From: Hirsutella rhossiliensis
Lineage: Eukaryota > Ascomycota > Sordariomycetes > Hypocreales > Ophiocordycipitaceae
NCBI RefSeq assembly: GCF_020360975.1
Contig: NW_025408677.1
Location: 248,001 to 312,000, forward strand
DNA length: 64,000 nucleotides
Direction of reading: 5' to 3'
Shown in pieces: positions 53,093-62,227 of the stretch. The translations under genes and the position numbers were made by a program. The notes under the pieces are model-generated. The model was not told the DNA's origin, did not search any database, and saw only the letters and a program-made list of their open reading frames with translations. Position 1 is the stretch's first letter, and each line of letters begins with the position of its first letter.

Positions 53093-54507
53093 ATGTCGGC
53101 CTCCCAGCTCAACGTCGATACCTCGTCCTCCCGCGGCAACCTCTTGACAGCCAGAAAATGCTGGCGCCGACATGTCCATGATGGCCTTTGTCCAGCCCGG
53201 CTGCCCGGCTAGGTTCGCCTACCAGAATGAGCATCGTGTCAAAGGGCTCAACGCAGAAACCCTAGCGAGGGTCTTCCTTCCCACGCCCTCATGGCTGTCG
53301 ACTCCGGAGTATGCAGCAATCCGGTCAGATACTGGCAATCCATCAACCTGCATCTTCTTCAGCCTTAATATTTCCATATACAACCAACAGATAATCTCCT
53401 CGGAATGGACCGAGCAATGGTTCTTCATGGTCGGCCGTGTTCATCCCTTTGCCCTGACGTGGAAATCGAGCGACGTGATGGCTTGAGTCGGACGATGATA
53501 ACATCACAGAATACACCGTCCCCGCGCTTATAGTCCGCGATCACAGCTACCAACCGTGAGTCTATGCTCCAAATCTCTCTGTCGCCACTGCCCTCCCTGA
53601 CGATATCCATAGAATTGTCACTCGCACCCTCAGCTCGGTGGATACTTTCCCAACGATACAACCCATTGTCTCCTTCACGGGACCTGTCATCGGCTCCGGC
53701 CGCGACCTCCTGCATGGAAACTCGGCTGCGGCCCTTGACGACACCCAGCTGAGCTGCTGCGGCTTTGTCCAGCTCTCCACCTTTATTTGTCCTGGGATTC
53801 CCGGCAAAACCCCCTTCAAGGGCTTTCACCCTTCCAAGTTTTCGTCATCTTCCCCATTCACGCTAATCCTTGGACCTCCTATGCAAGAAGATGACCGAGA
53901 GGCGCGACAGCCAGTTCCAGTCGAACACTCTCTTCACCTGTACGGGCAAAATCGCCGGCTTACTGGATCACCAGATCATGAAACATGCCCCGGCTTTCGA
54001 CCAAGACTATATCTTCATCGTCGTCCCCGACACGTGGACTTTCCACGACAAGGCCATGTCCGACCAGGCTTCTGCAACACAACTACTGCCGACGACACCC
54101 AAGAGCGCGGTCGGCAATCCTCGGACTATAGCGTTGCGTTGGCCAGGTTTACCTCTACGAAGAAACCCAAGGCCGCCCAAAGCCCCGCCTCCCCACGCCG
54201 CATGCTTCTGGCCCAGTCGATCCTTATGCTGGCATCAAGTCGGTCATTGCCCGATCCCTACCAAACCCCAACCAAGAGACCGCGACTTTCTCCCGAAACT
54301 TCCACCATAATCACCGACTGTGACGGTCAAGACTCCCCCAAATCCGATACCTCCTCCTTTCTGTCCCCGGAAGACCCCGCAGAGTCAGAGACGGACACCG
54401 AACAGGTCAATCACCAAGACACATCCGCCTCTGGCTCTATCAGACCTCCCGCGTCGATATCTTCCCGACCACTGCGCGCCCGACGTCCGCCCAAGAATAT
54501 TCTCTAA
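53093..54507 (+). pseudogene. Helitron C accessory protein, family not recognised
   Basis: The best-preserved accessory copy. ATG 53093 (MSASQLNVDTSSSRG); an A run at 53154-53158 shifts the frame by one base exactly as in B. An internal ATG at 53172 opens block 1 (MSMMAFVQPGCPARFAYQ, GLNAETLARVFLPTPSWL, LNISIYNQQIISSEWTEQWF, MVGRVHPFALTW). A shift near 53480 is followed by ALIVRDHSYQP and a 57-bp intron (53556-53612, GTGAGT to CCATAG with a CTGAC branch). Block 2 has VSFTGPVIGSGRDLLHG and CCGFVQLSTFICPGIPGKTP. After a shift near 53875, block 3 has CTGKIAGLLDHQIM and DYIFIVVPDTWTF. The tail has TKRPRLSPE and ends RRPPKNIL at 54507. Blocks 1-3 look beta-rich; an OB-fold ssDNA-binding role is only a hypothesis. 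Confidence 0.65.
53556..53612 (+). other. Conserved intron in accessory gene C
   Basis: GTGAGT donor, CTGAC branch-like site and CCATAG acceptor, after codons for YQP, in the same phase as in A and B. Confidence 0.7.
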
Positions 54508-54998
54508 ACTTTAAAGCATCAAACGAAACAATACAACATGACAACATGTCTCATCATCCTCAAAATCAACTGCCAAAGGCTCGAATAGCACATTCTCTTC
54601 TCTTCTTGTTCTCCCTTTCATGAAGACGATCAAGTCAAAACTTCCCCAATATACTCCTTATTCTGTTTATACCTACGACTTATACCGGTAGCACATGTAA
54701 ATTTTCCGAGCCTTCCACTCGCCCAGACGTGCATTACCCACTCACATCTCTCTTCAACCCTGCCGTCTCTCCACGCCCTTTGAGTTTGCGCCTTTTAAAC
54801 AAAATCTCCTCCAGCGGCCTAGCCTGCCTCCCCGACGCTCTGTCTCGGTTTCACTCACGATAATGCTCTACGTCTCTCGCCGTGTCTCGTATCTCGACCT
54901 CACTCTTCTTCCTGTCTCCAATCTACTGTCGCCAACTCTCTCTCTCTCTTCTGTAGCCAACTCTTCTCCGGTTCTCTTGTCGCCAAATTTCGTTCCGA
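54508..54998. other. Helitron C right (5') non-coding end
   Basis: Colinear with 27480-27984 of B, CT-rich, no gene. Confidence 0.6.
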
Positions 54999-55038
54999 AA
55001 GGCTTCTTTGCGCGAGCCGCGGCTGGCGAGCCTTCCTC

Positions 55039-55315
55039 TCGTCATTGGTCAGATCAATCTCAGACGGGCCCACTCTGGTCTTCAAATCCCGGGCTGCTTA
55101 CATAATTTGAGACCGGAGAGCTTCGGCTTGAGCACTGCTAGCCGCTGATTGGTGGACCGCCTCGCGGCAGTACTTCGGGATGAGATAATCAGACCATCAG
55201 ACCGACCGGGCTCCTACCCCAGACAGACCTAGACCGACAGACCGATAGTCATGATTAACCCAGACCGACAGACCGAAAGGACCGGTCTAGGTCTGTCGGT
55301 CTGTTAGCCACACTG
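55039..55315 (+). repeat. Right part of the CAGTG-type TIR element
   Basis: Contains GACCGACAGACC-type repeats at 55195-55300 and ends GTCTGTCGGTCTGTTAGCCA CACTG at 55315, the inverse of the left end at 44718. The flanking 8-mers (GTCTCGGA left, GTTCAGGA right) match in 5 of 8 places, so a target duplication is doubtful. Confidence 0.65.
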
Positions 55316-56252
55316 GTTCAGGACGACCGCTGGCCAGCACCCCGTCTGCGCTGTCGCGGGAAGCATCCCGAACGACGCCTCCCAACCCGACCTTGCCTTT
55401 CCTTTGAGAGCTGGACGTCGCGATAGTGATGCCCTCCGAATCATCCGGCTTCACCACCTCCACTCGATCTCTCGCGAAGGAGAGAGCAAAAGTGGGCATA
55501 AACGTGGATAAAGGGACTTTTTGAAGGTCGAGTATCGTACGATCAGATATTGTGTTAATCTCTCTCTCCCCGGTTGCCTCCTTTCCCATCCAAACAGCCC
55601 CTTTTATATCCCTCCGAGCTTCTCCCAAGTTGATATCCCGTTTTCAGGTATAGTATACATTCTATCAGGAAGAGGGCACTTCTTGCCACTTATTGAAGGC
55701 CACGTAAGTCATCTACGTCAGCAGCATCAGCTCCATCTCCCCGATCGAATAGCTCTTCTAGCTATGAGATCGATAGTTCAGTCTCTCGAGGTCCCCGAGC
55801 CAGTAATAGCTATGCCGGACTCCTCAAAGGGTCCCCGTTCGAATAGGAGATCCTCCGGACCCCTCAGTGGTCCAGGAAGAAGAAAGAACAGTCTGCAGAC
55901 CTCCCTTCTTACCTGGTTTCAAACTGTATTACCTAGAGAGACCTAGAGACGTCAACTCGTTCGGACCTTCTTCTCGACACGATCTGTCTCATCCGTTACC
56001 TGCACTCGGTCCTCCCACGGCGCCAGTGCGAACTCGTGGATGACTTCCAGGCGCTTGGTGTTTATTCTTCCCATCGCCGAGGCGAGCTTCTGCATTGGCG
56101 AAGCATACCTCCTGTTCAGCTTGAGCCTCAACGATGTCAGAGGATGCGTCTTCGGGAGCGTCCGCATCCTTATCCAGAATTTCGTCGCTGCTTGAGTGTG
56201 CCTCAGCACCCACTTTTTTATTTTATTATTATTATTTTGTATTGCGCCCGGA
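55316..56252 (-). mobile_element. Tad1-like LINE fragment carrying a 508-bp insertion
   Basis: Two pieces of LINE ORF2 (55316-55471 and 55986-56252) matching 57480-57830 of the larger copy: TIATSSSQRKGKVGLGGVV at the RNase H start, and MRTLPKTHPLTSLRLKLNRR. The segment between them is an insertion bounded by CGATCT repeats. It is truncated at both ends by rearrangement and not functional. Confidence 0.8.
55472..55979. mobile_element. 508-bp insertion with tRNA-like promoter boxes (SINE-like)
   Basis: Flanked by the 6-bp direct repeat CGATCT (55466-55471 and 55980-55985) inside LINE sequence, which shows that it inserted. Its last 213 bp (55767-55979) recur at 62015-62227. That part contains CGTTCGAATAGG (CGTTCGAATCGG in the other copy), close to the pol III B box, and TAGTTCAGTCTCTCGAG, a possible A box. 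The ends are not TG...CA, which argues against a solo LTR. SINE identity is probable, not proven. Confidence 0.55.
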
Positions 56253-56486
56253 GGGTTCCCCCATAGAGCCACTACGCTAAGCTACGTACCTACTATACAT
56301 GGTTTCTCCTCACCTAAAGCCCAACGCTTCTTTCCATCTGTTTCCAGCCTCGTTCGCTGTGACATGACAGGCCTGCTTGAAGGTCAGTTTCTCCAAGTGT
56401 TCAGCGTCCTACCTTCAGCGACTGAAGCGCGGTCTGCCAAGTTGAAGGCTGTTGTGTTAGTATGTTCTTGATCAGTACATGGCCCG
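56253..56486. other. LINE-junction spacer
   Basis: Contains a (TTA)n-like run near 56220-56240 and no coding motif. It separates two LINE pieces. Confidence 0.35.
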
Positions 56487-56852
56487 TTAACGGTCCATAC
56501 TGAAGCGTTTTGTCGCCAATGCGAACTGTATCGTCGCACGCACAGCCCCAATATCAGGTTGCCACTTGTCGTCGTCTGACTCTGCCTTGCCTCCTAGGAA
56601 GAAAGACAAGTCTCCCACCTTTCCGCGCGCATATCGCAGCATGGTCTCTCGTTGTACCGTCCATCTTCTGCATCGAAAGAGGAAATGCTCCACTGTTTCT
56701 GCAGACTGCCCACAAGTGCACTCATCCGATTCCACCGCCCCGATTTTGCAGAGGTAGCTATTCAGCCGCGATTTGCCAGTTCGAAGTTGTATCAACACTT
56801 CGGATTCCTTTCTTGTTAGTGTTGAAGGCTGTGTAGCGGATGAAGTGTTCAT
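56487..56852 (-). pseudogene. LINE ORF2 C-terminal Cys-motif part
   Basis: Open frame with KESEVLIQLRTGKSRLNSYL and the CTCGQSAETVEHFLFRC zinc motif that closes Tad1-type ORF2 proteins. It is out of frame with the RNase H part and separated from it by about 130 bp of AT-richer sequence that may be an insertion or junction. Confidence 0.8.
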
Positions 56853-56959
56853 TGAAGGTTAAAGAAATCTGTGAGTAAATACAGAGAAATGCCACCTTAA
56901 TATATCACTTCCAAGCTAGTGTCAGAGGCTCCTCAGAGAGCCTTTCAGGGGTTCAGGGT

Positions 56960-57620
56960 TTCTGATGACCCACTTCAACAGTTAGCTCGTCGTACAACTT
57001 GCGGGTGTGCTTGCCCGGCAATGCCTTATCGATGCGCTTTGAGTGCTTTCCAACCCCTTCCGGGATCTGACGAACGCGAGCGTTTTCGTTGAGCAGCAGT
57101 CGTAACGTCGTTGATCTTGCTTGAAACGTTGCTGGTTCGGCGATGCACTCGTCTCGCGTCGCTCTTTTCGCTTGCATTTTGGCCAGTGGCCCAAGGTGAA
57201 CTCCTCATTCTTTGCAGGCACCCAACGAAGTCTGACTCTGCAGCCTCTTTTTGCCAGATACTCAACAGATCCGTATATCGCCCGTATCGTGCACTGACCA
57301 GACTGTTGCCGTGGCCGCCCGATGACTTGCAGGACAGAGCGGTTGCTCGTCACAACCGTGAGATCTCGGTCATGAAGACCGAGAGGTACACACCTCAGAG
57401 CCGTCGCGATTGCCTCGAGTCCTGCTGTGTAGGCATTCTGCTCATCACTGGAGCCGAGAGTGACGGAGTAGCTGGCCAGCACTTCGTCTACGCTGTCGCG
57501 GAAGCATCCCGAACGACGCCTCCCAACCCGACCTTGCCTTTCCTTTGCGAGCTGGACGTCGCAATAGTGATGTCCTCCGGGTCATCCGACTTCAGCACCT
57601 CCACTCGGTCTGTCTCATCC
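56960..57620 (-). pseudogene. LINE RNase H domain
   Basis: ITIATSSSQRKGKVGLGGVV near 57570, then AYTAGLEAIATALRCVPLGL near 57430 and VVTSNRSVLQVIGRPRQQSG near 57340. A shift at about 57490 divides it. RNase H in the Tad1 clade removes the RNA strand after target-primed reverse transcription. The usual DGS-like first motif is replaced by the TSSSQR region here. Confidence 0.7.
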
Positions 57621-59794
57621 GTTGCCTGCACTCGTTCGTCCCACGGCGCCAGTGCGAACTCGTGGATGACTTCCAGGCGCTTGGTATCTATTCTTCCCAT
57701 CGCCGAGGCGAGCTTCTGCATTGGCGACGCATACCTCCTGTTCAGTTTGAGCCTCAACGATGTCAGAGGATGCGTCTTCGGGAGCGTCCGCATCCTTATC
57801 CAGAATTTCGCTGCCGCTTGAGCATGCCGTTCTCGGAACGATTGCACGCCGGCCTCGGCCTCGGCCACTGCCGTTGCCACCGTGCGGGAGCCTCCCGTGA
57901 CAGCCTGGGCTCCGATTCGCTGGGCCCTGCCAATCTACACCGCTTCTTTCACCCCGCACGCGTGCGACCACACGTTTGAGGCATAGTCCATGGCTGGCGC
58001 CACGGTCGCGACGAACAGTTGCCTCGCCATCCGTGGCGAAGCCATCTTCAGTCGTTTCAAACACATGGCCGCGGCCAGCCCTTGGCGGCCGCTCTGGCGA
58101 TGTGTTCCTGAAGCGAAGCGCTTTGTCCATGATGACTCCCAACAGCTTCACGTTGCTCTTCGGCTTGACATCGTTTCCTTTGATGATGAGAGGCAGGTCG
58201 CTGTCACGCTCCGCGATGCGTGTGAAGTGGATGAAGGATGTCTTCTCTGCTTCAAATGTGGCGCCGCTGCGCTTCTCCCAATCAAGCGCATCATCGATAA
58301 TCGACTGGATACCATCTCTGTTTGACTCTGCCGTTGGCCCCGTGACCCAGGCAGAGTAATCGTCCACGAAGGCGATGGAGCCACCGTTATTACTGATCCG
58401 TCTTTGCACCAGGTCTGCGTTGAAGAAAAGAAAAGCCACTGGCGACAGAGGAGATCCCTGGGGTAGGCCGGCCTGCGGCAGGGTTTGTTGCTCGGATGTG
58501 TGCCCGTTGACAACCACCGACGCGGTCCGTCCCGAGCAGAATGCGTCTATCCAATTGACCAGTCGACTCGGGATGCCTCGGGCTTTCATCCTTTCGAGCA
58601 TTCGCTCTTTGCACACTCCGTTGTATGCGCCTTTGACGTCAAAGCTGATGAGGCTGAGCACTCTGCCCGTTCTCCAGGCCTTGTAGATTCGCTCCTGCAG
58701 AAGCACGAGTGCTTGATCTGCGGACCTGCGCTTCCGTGCACCAAAGTGGTTCGCGGGCAAAAGCCCTGAGCCTCGACTGCATAGCTGATACGTTCCGCGA
58801 CGACTGCCTCCAGAATCTTGCCAAGCGTCGACAGGAGAGAAATCGGTCGCCACGCCTTGGCCAGGGTGTAGTCTCCTTTATCTGGTTTCCTCAGAGGGAT
58901 GATCTTGGCCGTTCGCCATTGATGAGGCACGACGCCCTCTCGGAGCGATGAGCTGAAGAGCGTCCACACCCGGTGCTTGACCACGTGCCAGAGCTTCTTC
59001 CACACGATCGCAGGAAGGCCATCCTCACCAGGCGCTTTCCAGGGCTTCGCCGCCATCACCTTCTCCTCAATCTCTTGCAAGGTGAGGTCTGGCATGGCTA
59101 TTTCTTCTCTCTGCGGACGTTCACCCTCCGGCTCGATCCTCGTTGGCAGAGGCGGAAAGAAGGTGCTCAGGAGTTCCTCGGCTTGCTCGCCCTTGCTTTC
59201 GGTGATCGAACCGTCGGCTCTCTTCAGCGGGGGCACCTTGTCATCCGTCATCTCCGTACCAGGCTTCAGATACTTGGCAGCCCTCCAGATGTTGCTCCCT
59301 TCGATGACGAAGTCATCCCAATGGGCCTTCTTTTGTCTCCGCAAATTGTCGTGGTACTCCTTCGCAGCCTCCTTGGCGCGCTGCTCCAGATCCGGACGCG
59401 ATTGACCGGCTCTTCGCTGCGCCCTTGCTTGATTGCGCCAATACGTGTACGTCCGACGGAGTCGCGTCAGGTCCTTTGTCCACCATCGCTTCGCGTATGG
59501 CGGCGGCTGGGCTCGAGGAGTCAGATCTCGAAGCGCCTTGGTGACCACCCGCATGAGCTGATCCGCCTGCGTCTGCACCCCCACAGTCCACGGAAGAGGC
59601 CGAAGCTCGTCCTCGACCCTGGTTGCGATGGCGATCCACGGCGCGTTCTTGAGCATCAGGCGCTGCGGAAAGGTACGCTCCGGCACTCGAATGTCGAAGG
59701 TCGTCTGGATCGCTCTATGGTCTGATCCGTGCTCTGTTGGATGAATCACGCAGGATGTCAACTCGTCCGCCAGTTCCGCCGATGCCAGCACCAA
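57615..59794 (-). pseudogene. LINE reverse transcriptase
   Basis: N-terminal and finger region on one frame (59794-58586): RWWTKDLTRLRRTYTYWR, KPWKAPGEDGLPAIVWKKLW, TAKIIPLRKPDKGDYTLAKA, WRPISLLSTLGKILEAVVAE. After a shift near 58750 come ADQALVLLQERIYKAW, ISFDVKGAYNGV, AGLPQGSPLSPVAFLFFNAD and the catalytic FVDDYSAWV near 58370. The thumb region follows (KSNVKLLGVIMDKALRF), with another shift near 58100. All catalytic motifs are present. Confidence 0.9.
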
Positions 59795-60406
59795 GTCGAT
59801 GGTGCTCTCCTCGTCCGACCTTTGCCACGTTTTCGTTCCTCTCGGAGAAGGCTGCTAAGACCAAAGTCGTCCATCAGGTCAATGATGGGCTGGCCTCCCT
59901 TGTCTGCTCGCTGACACTTCATCTCCGCCCCAGAGGAGGTCGTGGCGGTTGAAGTCCCCCGCCAAAACCACATCGGTACGTCTCCCTGTCCCATTGCGGA
60001 AGCGATCGATCACGTCGCGCAATAGTTCCATCGCGTTCGTCAGCGCCTCGTCGTTCTTTCCTTGCACATACACTGACACCACCATCACCTCCCTTCCCTC
60101 AAGTCGGAGTACCGCTGCTGTGAGATCGGCCGACGGCACAGGCACTTGCTCCGCCTCAAGGTCACTTCGGATCCAGAGCATGCTGCGAATCGGCCATAGG
60201 CCATCACGAACACACGTCGGTATCATCTTTGTCCAGTTATGGTGTCCCGTAGGACTCGTCACCACCTTTCCGTCGATATTGCGCGCATGTGGCTCAGATA
60301 TAGCCAGTGCGGCAAAATCCTTTAGGTCTTCGTCGTTCATCAGACTCTGCTGCACCACATCACTCTTGTGTGCATTCAGCTGTAGGATGCGGAGGGACTC
60401 AAGCAT
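59758..60406 (-). pseudogene. LINE AP-type endonuclease, start of ORF2
   Basis: ATG 60406 opens ORF2 (MLESLRILQLNAHKSDVVQQ). The endonuclease domain has ISEPHARN, the VVSVYVQGKN strand and VVLAGDFNRHDLLWGG (GDFN, metal site). A frameshift near 59890 separates it from the HPTEHGSDHRAI segment (SDH catalytic motif), which is in the reverse transcriptase frame. The enzyme nicks the target for reverse transcription. Confidence 0.88.
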
Positions 60407-61823
60407 CACTGCTCGGATTCCTCATCCTGCACTTCCAGCTGAATGACTCGTGCGGTCCGCCACACGGGACACATTTTGGTTCAATCGCGGTGCATTCCCG
60501 GTGGTGATGCCCAACGTTTGCGCACTTGCCGCATGTCCGCTGTTTCTTGCATGAATATGCTTTGTGACCGATCTCCTGGCAGTTGAAGCATTGGATTGGT
60601 CCCGTTCTTGGCTCGAATACATAGGTGGTGGCTGACTCTCCCGCTAGGTCAAATTAGTACCCTTCCAGAAGCCTTTCTGCGTCGCGTTTCTTGGTGACAT
60701 ACACCACCATGGATCCGTACGCTTTGCCAGACTCTCGTTTGCTCAACCAGGAAATCTTGCCAATGGTCACTCTGTTTTCGGCACTCAAGGCCTCGATCGC
60801 TCCAGGCAGAACGTTGCCTTCCGCGTCAAGGATTGCTGTGCGGTTGGCGTTGTCGACTCGGACCGGATACAGCTGGTCTCGCATAACTCGCGAACCTTCC
60901 ACGGCTGTCTTCTGCGCAGCCTCTTTGACCATCTGAAGCTCGGCTTCGTCTCTGCAGACGATCTTGACTCGGTCGGCATTCCGGGACTCTCACGACTGCT
61001 GCGCACCTCCAGGTCTCTTGTCCGTTCATCGCTCTCATCTCAGTCTCGATGGCCTGGCGAATTGATCCGATTTGCGCGTTGTTCTTCTTCGACTCGCTGA
61101 CGCGAGATGTGTCGATGGTACAGTGGAGAGGATCGCTGGCTGTCTGCTGCTTTCTTGGGACAGCTACGCTGGATAGACTGGTCGGCGGGCTCGCTGGCAG
61201 TGTACGCGCAATGTCGGCAAACGTTGCTCGAGTGCCGCTCGACAGAGTCACCTCCCGAAGCATTCAGGTTCTGCGTGAGCTGGGCCAATTGCTCTTTCAC
61301 AGCGGCAACCTCTCTCTGAAGATCCCGATGTCCCCGTTTTAATTCCGCGTCGTGCTCATCGCTCTTGCGTTGAAACTCTTCCTTGGATTCCTGGACTTGG
61401 ACCTCCAAGCCTCGGATGAGATCTTCCTGTCCTTGAATGATGGTGCTTTGCTTGTAGACAGTGGCGTTCAACTTCCTGATCATGTCGTTTTGCTCGGATA
61501 CCCGATGTTTCAGCTCCACCATTTCACTGCCCATCTTCCCAGCGTCTCCAGGACTCTCTGCATCATCGATTTGGCGGTCTCCACATTGCTGCGTGACTTC
61601 ACTTCGTCGCTTCTTTCGCCATCATTGCCCACTGACGTGACTCGCGTCGTTCGCGTCGTGATTCGCTTCGAAGCCCTTGCGGACGCATTTTCCAGTGATT
61701 GCAACGTATCTTGCACTCGTCCGCTGGGCGTCATCCTCGCGTCGGACGCGTCGATGGCGACGGGCTAGCTGGATCTGGACCCGCCCTCACATCCGCCAGG
61801 GGCACCACCTCTGGCATTGCCAT
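60399..61823 (-). pseudogene. LINE ORF1 (nucleic-acid-binding Gag-like protein)
   Basis: Start ATG 61823 in a good context (CCACCATGG). Early residues are MAMPEVVPLADV; frames shift near 61740. A coiled coil follows (MVELKHRVSEQNDMIRKLNA and following heptads) at about 61530-61300, then a Pro/Ser linker, a basic RRM-like segment (NRVTIGKISWLSKRESGKAY), and three Cys knuckles: CFNCQEIGHKAYSC, CGKCANVGHHHREC and CVPCGGPHESFSWKC, near 60610-60430. The stop TGA (60401-60399) overlaps the ORF2 ATG by 8 nt. It would coat LINE RNA. Confidence 0.85.
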
Positions 61824-62014
61824 GGTGGCACGCGACATCAACACCAACCCAAGAGTAAAGAGTAAAGAGAAATATAACTATCTACAGTTCGAGAGCCGAT
61901 CCGAACTTTTTGCGGTTGGGATTTCTTAGGAGGTTTTTTAGTGGGTGAGCCAAAGCGAATCCCCTTAAATTGGGGGCGGGCACGAGTAATGTAAAGTCAG
62001 CCTACGGCTGAATT
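61824..62014. other. LINE 5' region and dispersed-repeat end
   Basis: Probable LINE 5' UTR, then TTAAATTGGGGGCGGGCACG near 61966, the inverse of a segment at 31247-31262. No gene. Confidence 0.4.
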
Positions 62015-62227
62015 AGATCGATAGTTCAGTCTCTCGAGGTCCCCGAGCCAGTGATAGTTATGTCGGACTCCTCAAGGGGTCCCCGTTCGAATCGGAGATC
62101 CTCCGGACCCCTCGGTGGTCTAGGAAAAAGAAACAACAGTCTGCAGACTTCCCTTCTTACCTGGTTTTAAGCTGTATTACCTAGAGAGACCTAGAGACGT
62201 CAACTCGTTCGGACCTTCTTCTCGACA
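62015..62227. repeat. Second copy of the SINE-like 213-bp repeat
   Basis: Matches 55767-55979 over 213 bp without gaps. Nearly all differences are C/T or A/G. It contains TAGTTCAGTCTCTCGAG and CCGTTCGAATCGG. The 5' 295 bp of the longer copy are absent. Confidence 0.9.

Larger units (their letters stand above)
44864..55038 (-). mobile_element. Helitron C (Helentron-like)
   Basis: About 10.2 kb, and the most complete of the B/C type. The left end is TGCCTTGAGGAACGAAAGGC; on the other strand GCCTT and AAGGC can pair around TCGTTCCTC to give a small terminal hairpin. The right end is TTTCGTTCCGAAAGGC then GCGAGCCGCGGCTGGCGAGCC. Rep-Pif1 is on the minus strand (45105-51797) and the accessory gene on the plus strand (53093-54507). 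It is inserted in a CAGTG-type TIR element. Confidence 0.87.
56487..61823 (-). mobile_element. Tad1-like LINE retrotransposon, near full length
   Basis: Non-LTR element with two genes on the minus strand: ORF1 (61823-60399) with a coiled coil and CCHC knuckles, and ORF2 (60406 to about 56487) with AP endonuclease, reverse transcriptase, RNase H and a C-terminal Cys motif. This is the Tad1 clade arrangement found in filamentous ascomycetes. The 3' end and poly(A) are not seen, and a break around 56853-56980 suggests a junction near the C-terminus. Confidence 0.88.

Noticed and set aside
54871..55085. Coding frames at the right end of Helitron C
   Set aside because: Low-complexity CT-rich terminus shared with B at the DNA level, with no protein-like pattern.
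55767..55860. A tRNA gene
   Set aside because: A- and B-box-like motifs are present, but I could not draw a complete cloverleaf with acceptor stem, and the segment is part of a longer repeated insertion.
55472..55979. Solo LTR
   Set aside because: Has a 6-bp duplication, but the ends are not TG...CA and no internal retroelement with this LTR is seen; kept as SINE-like with reservation.
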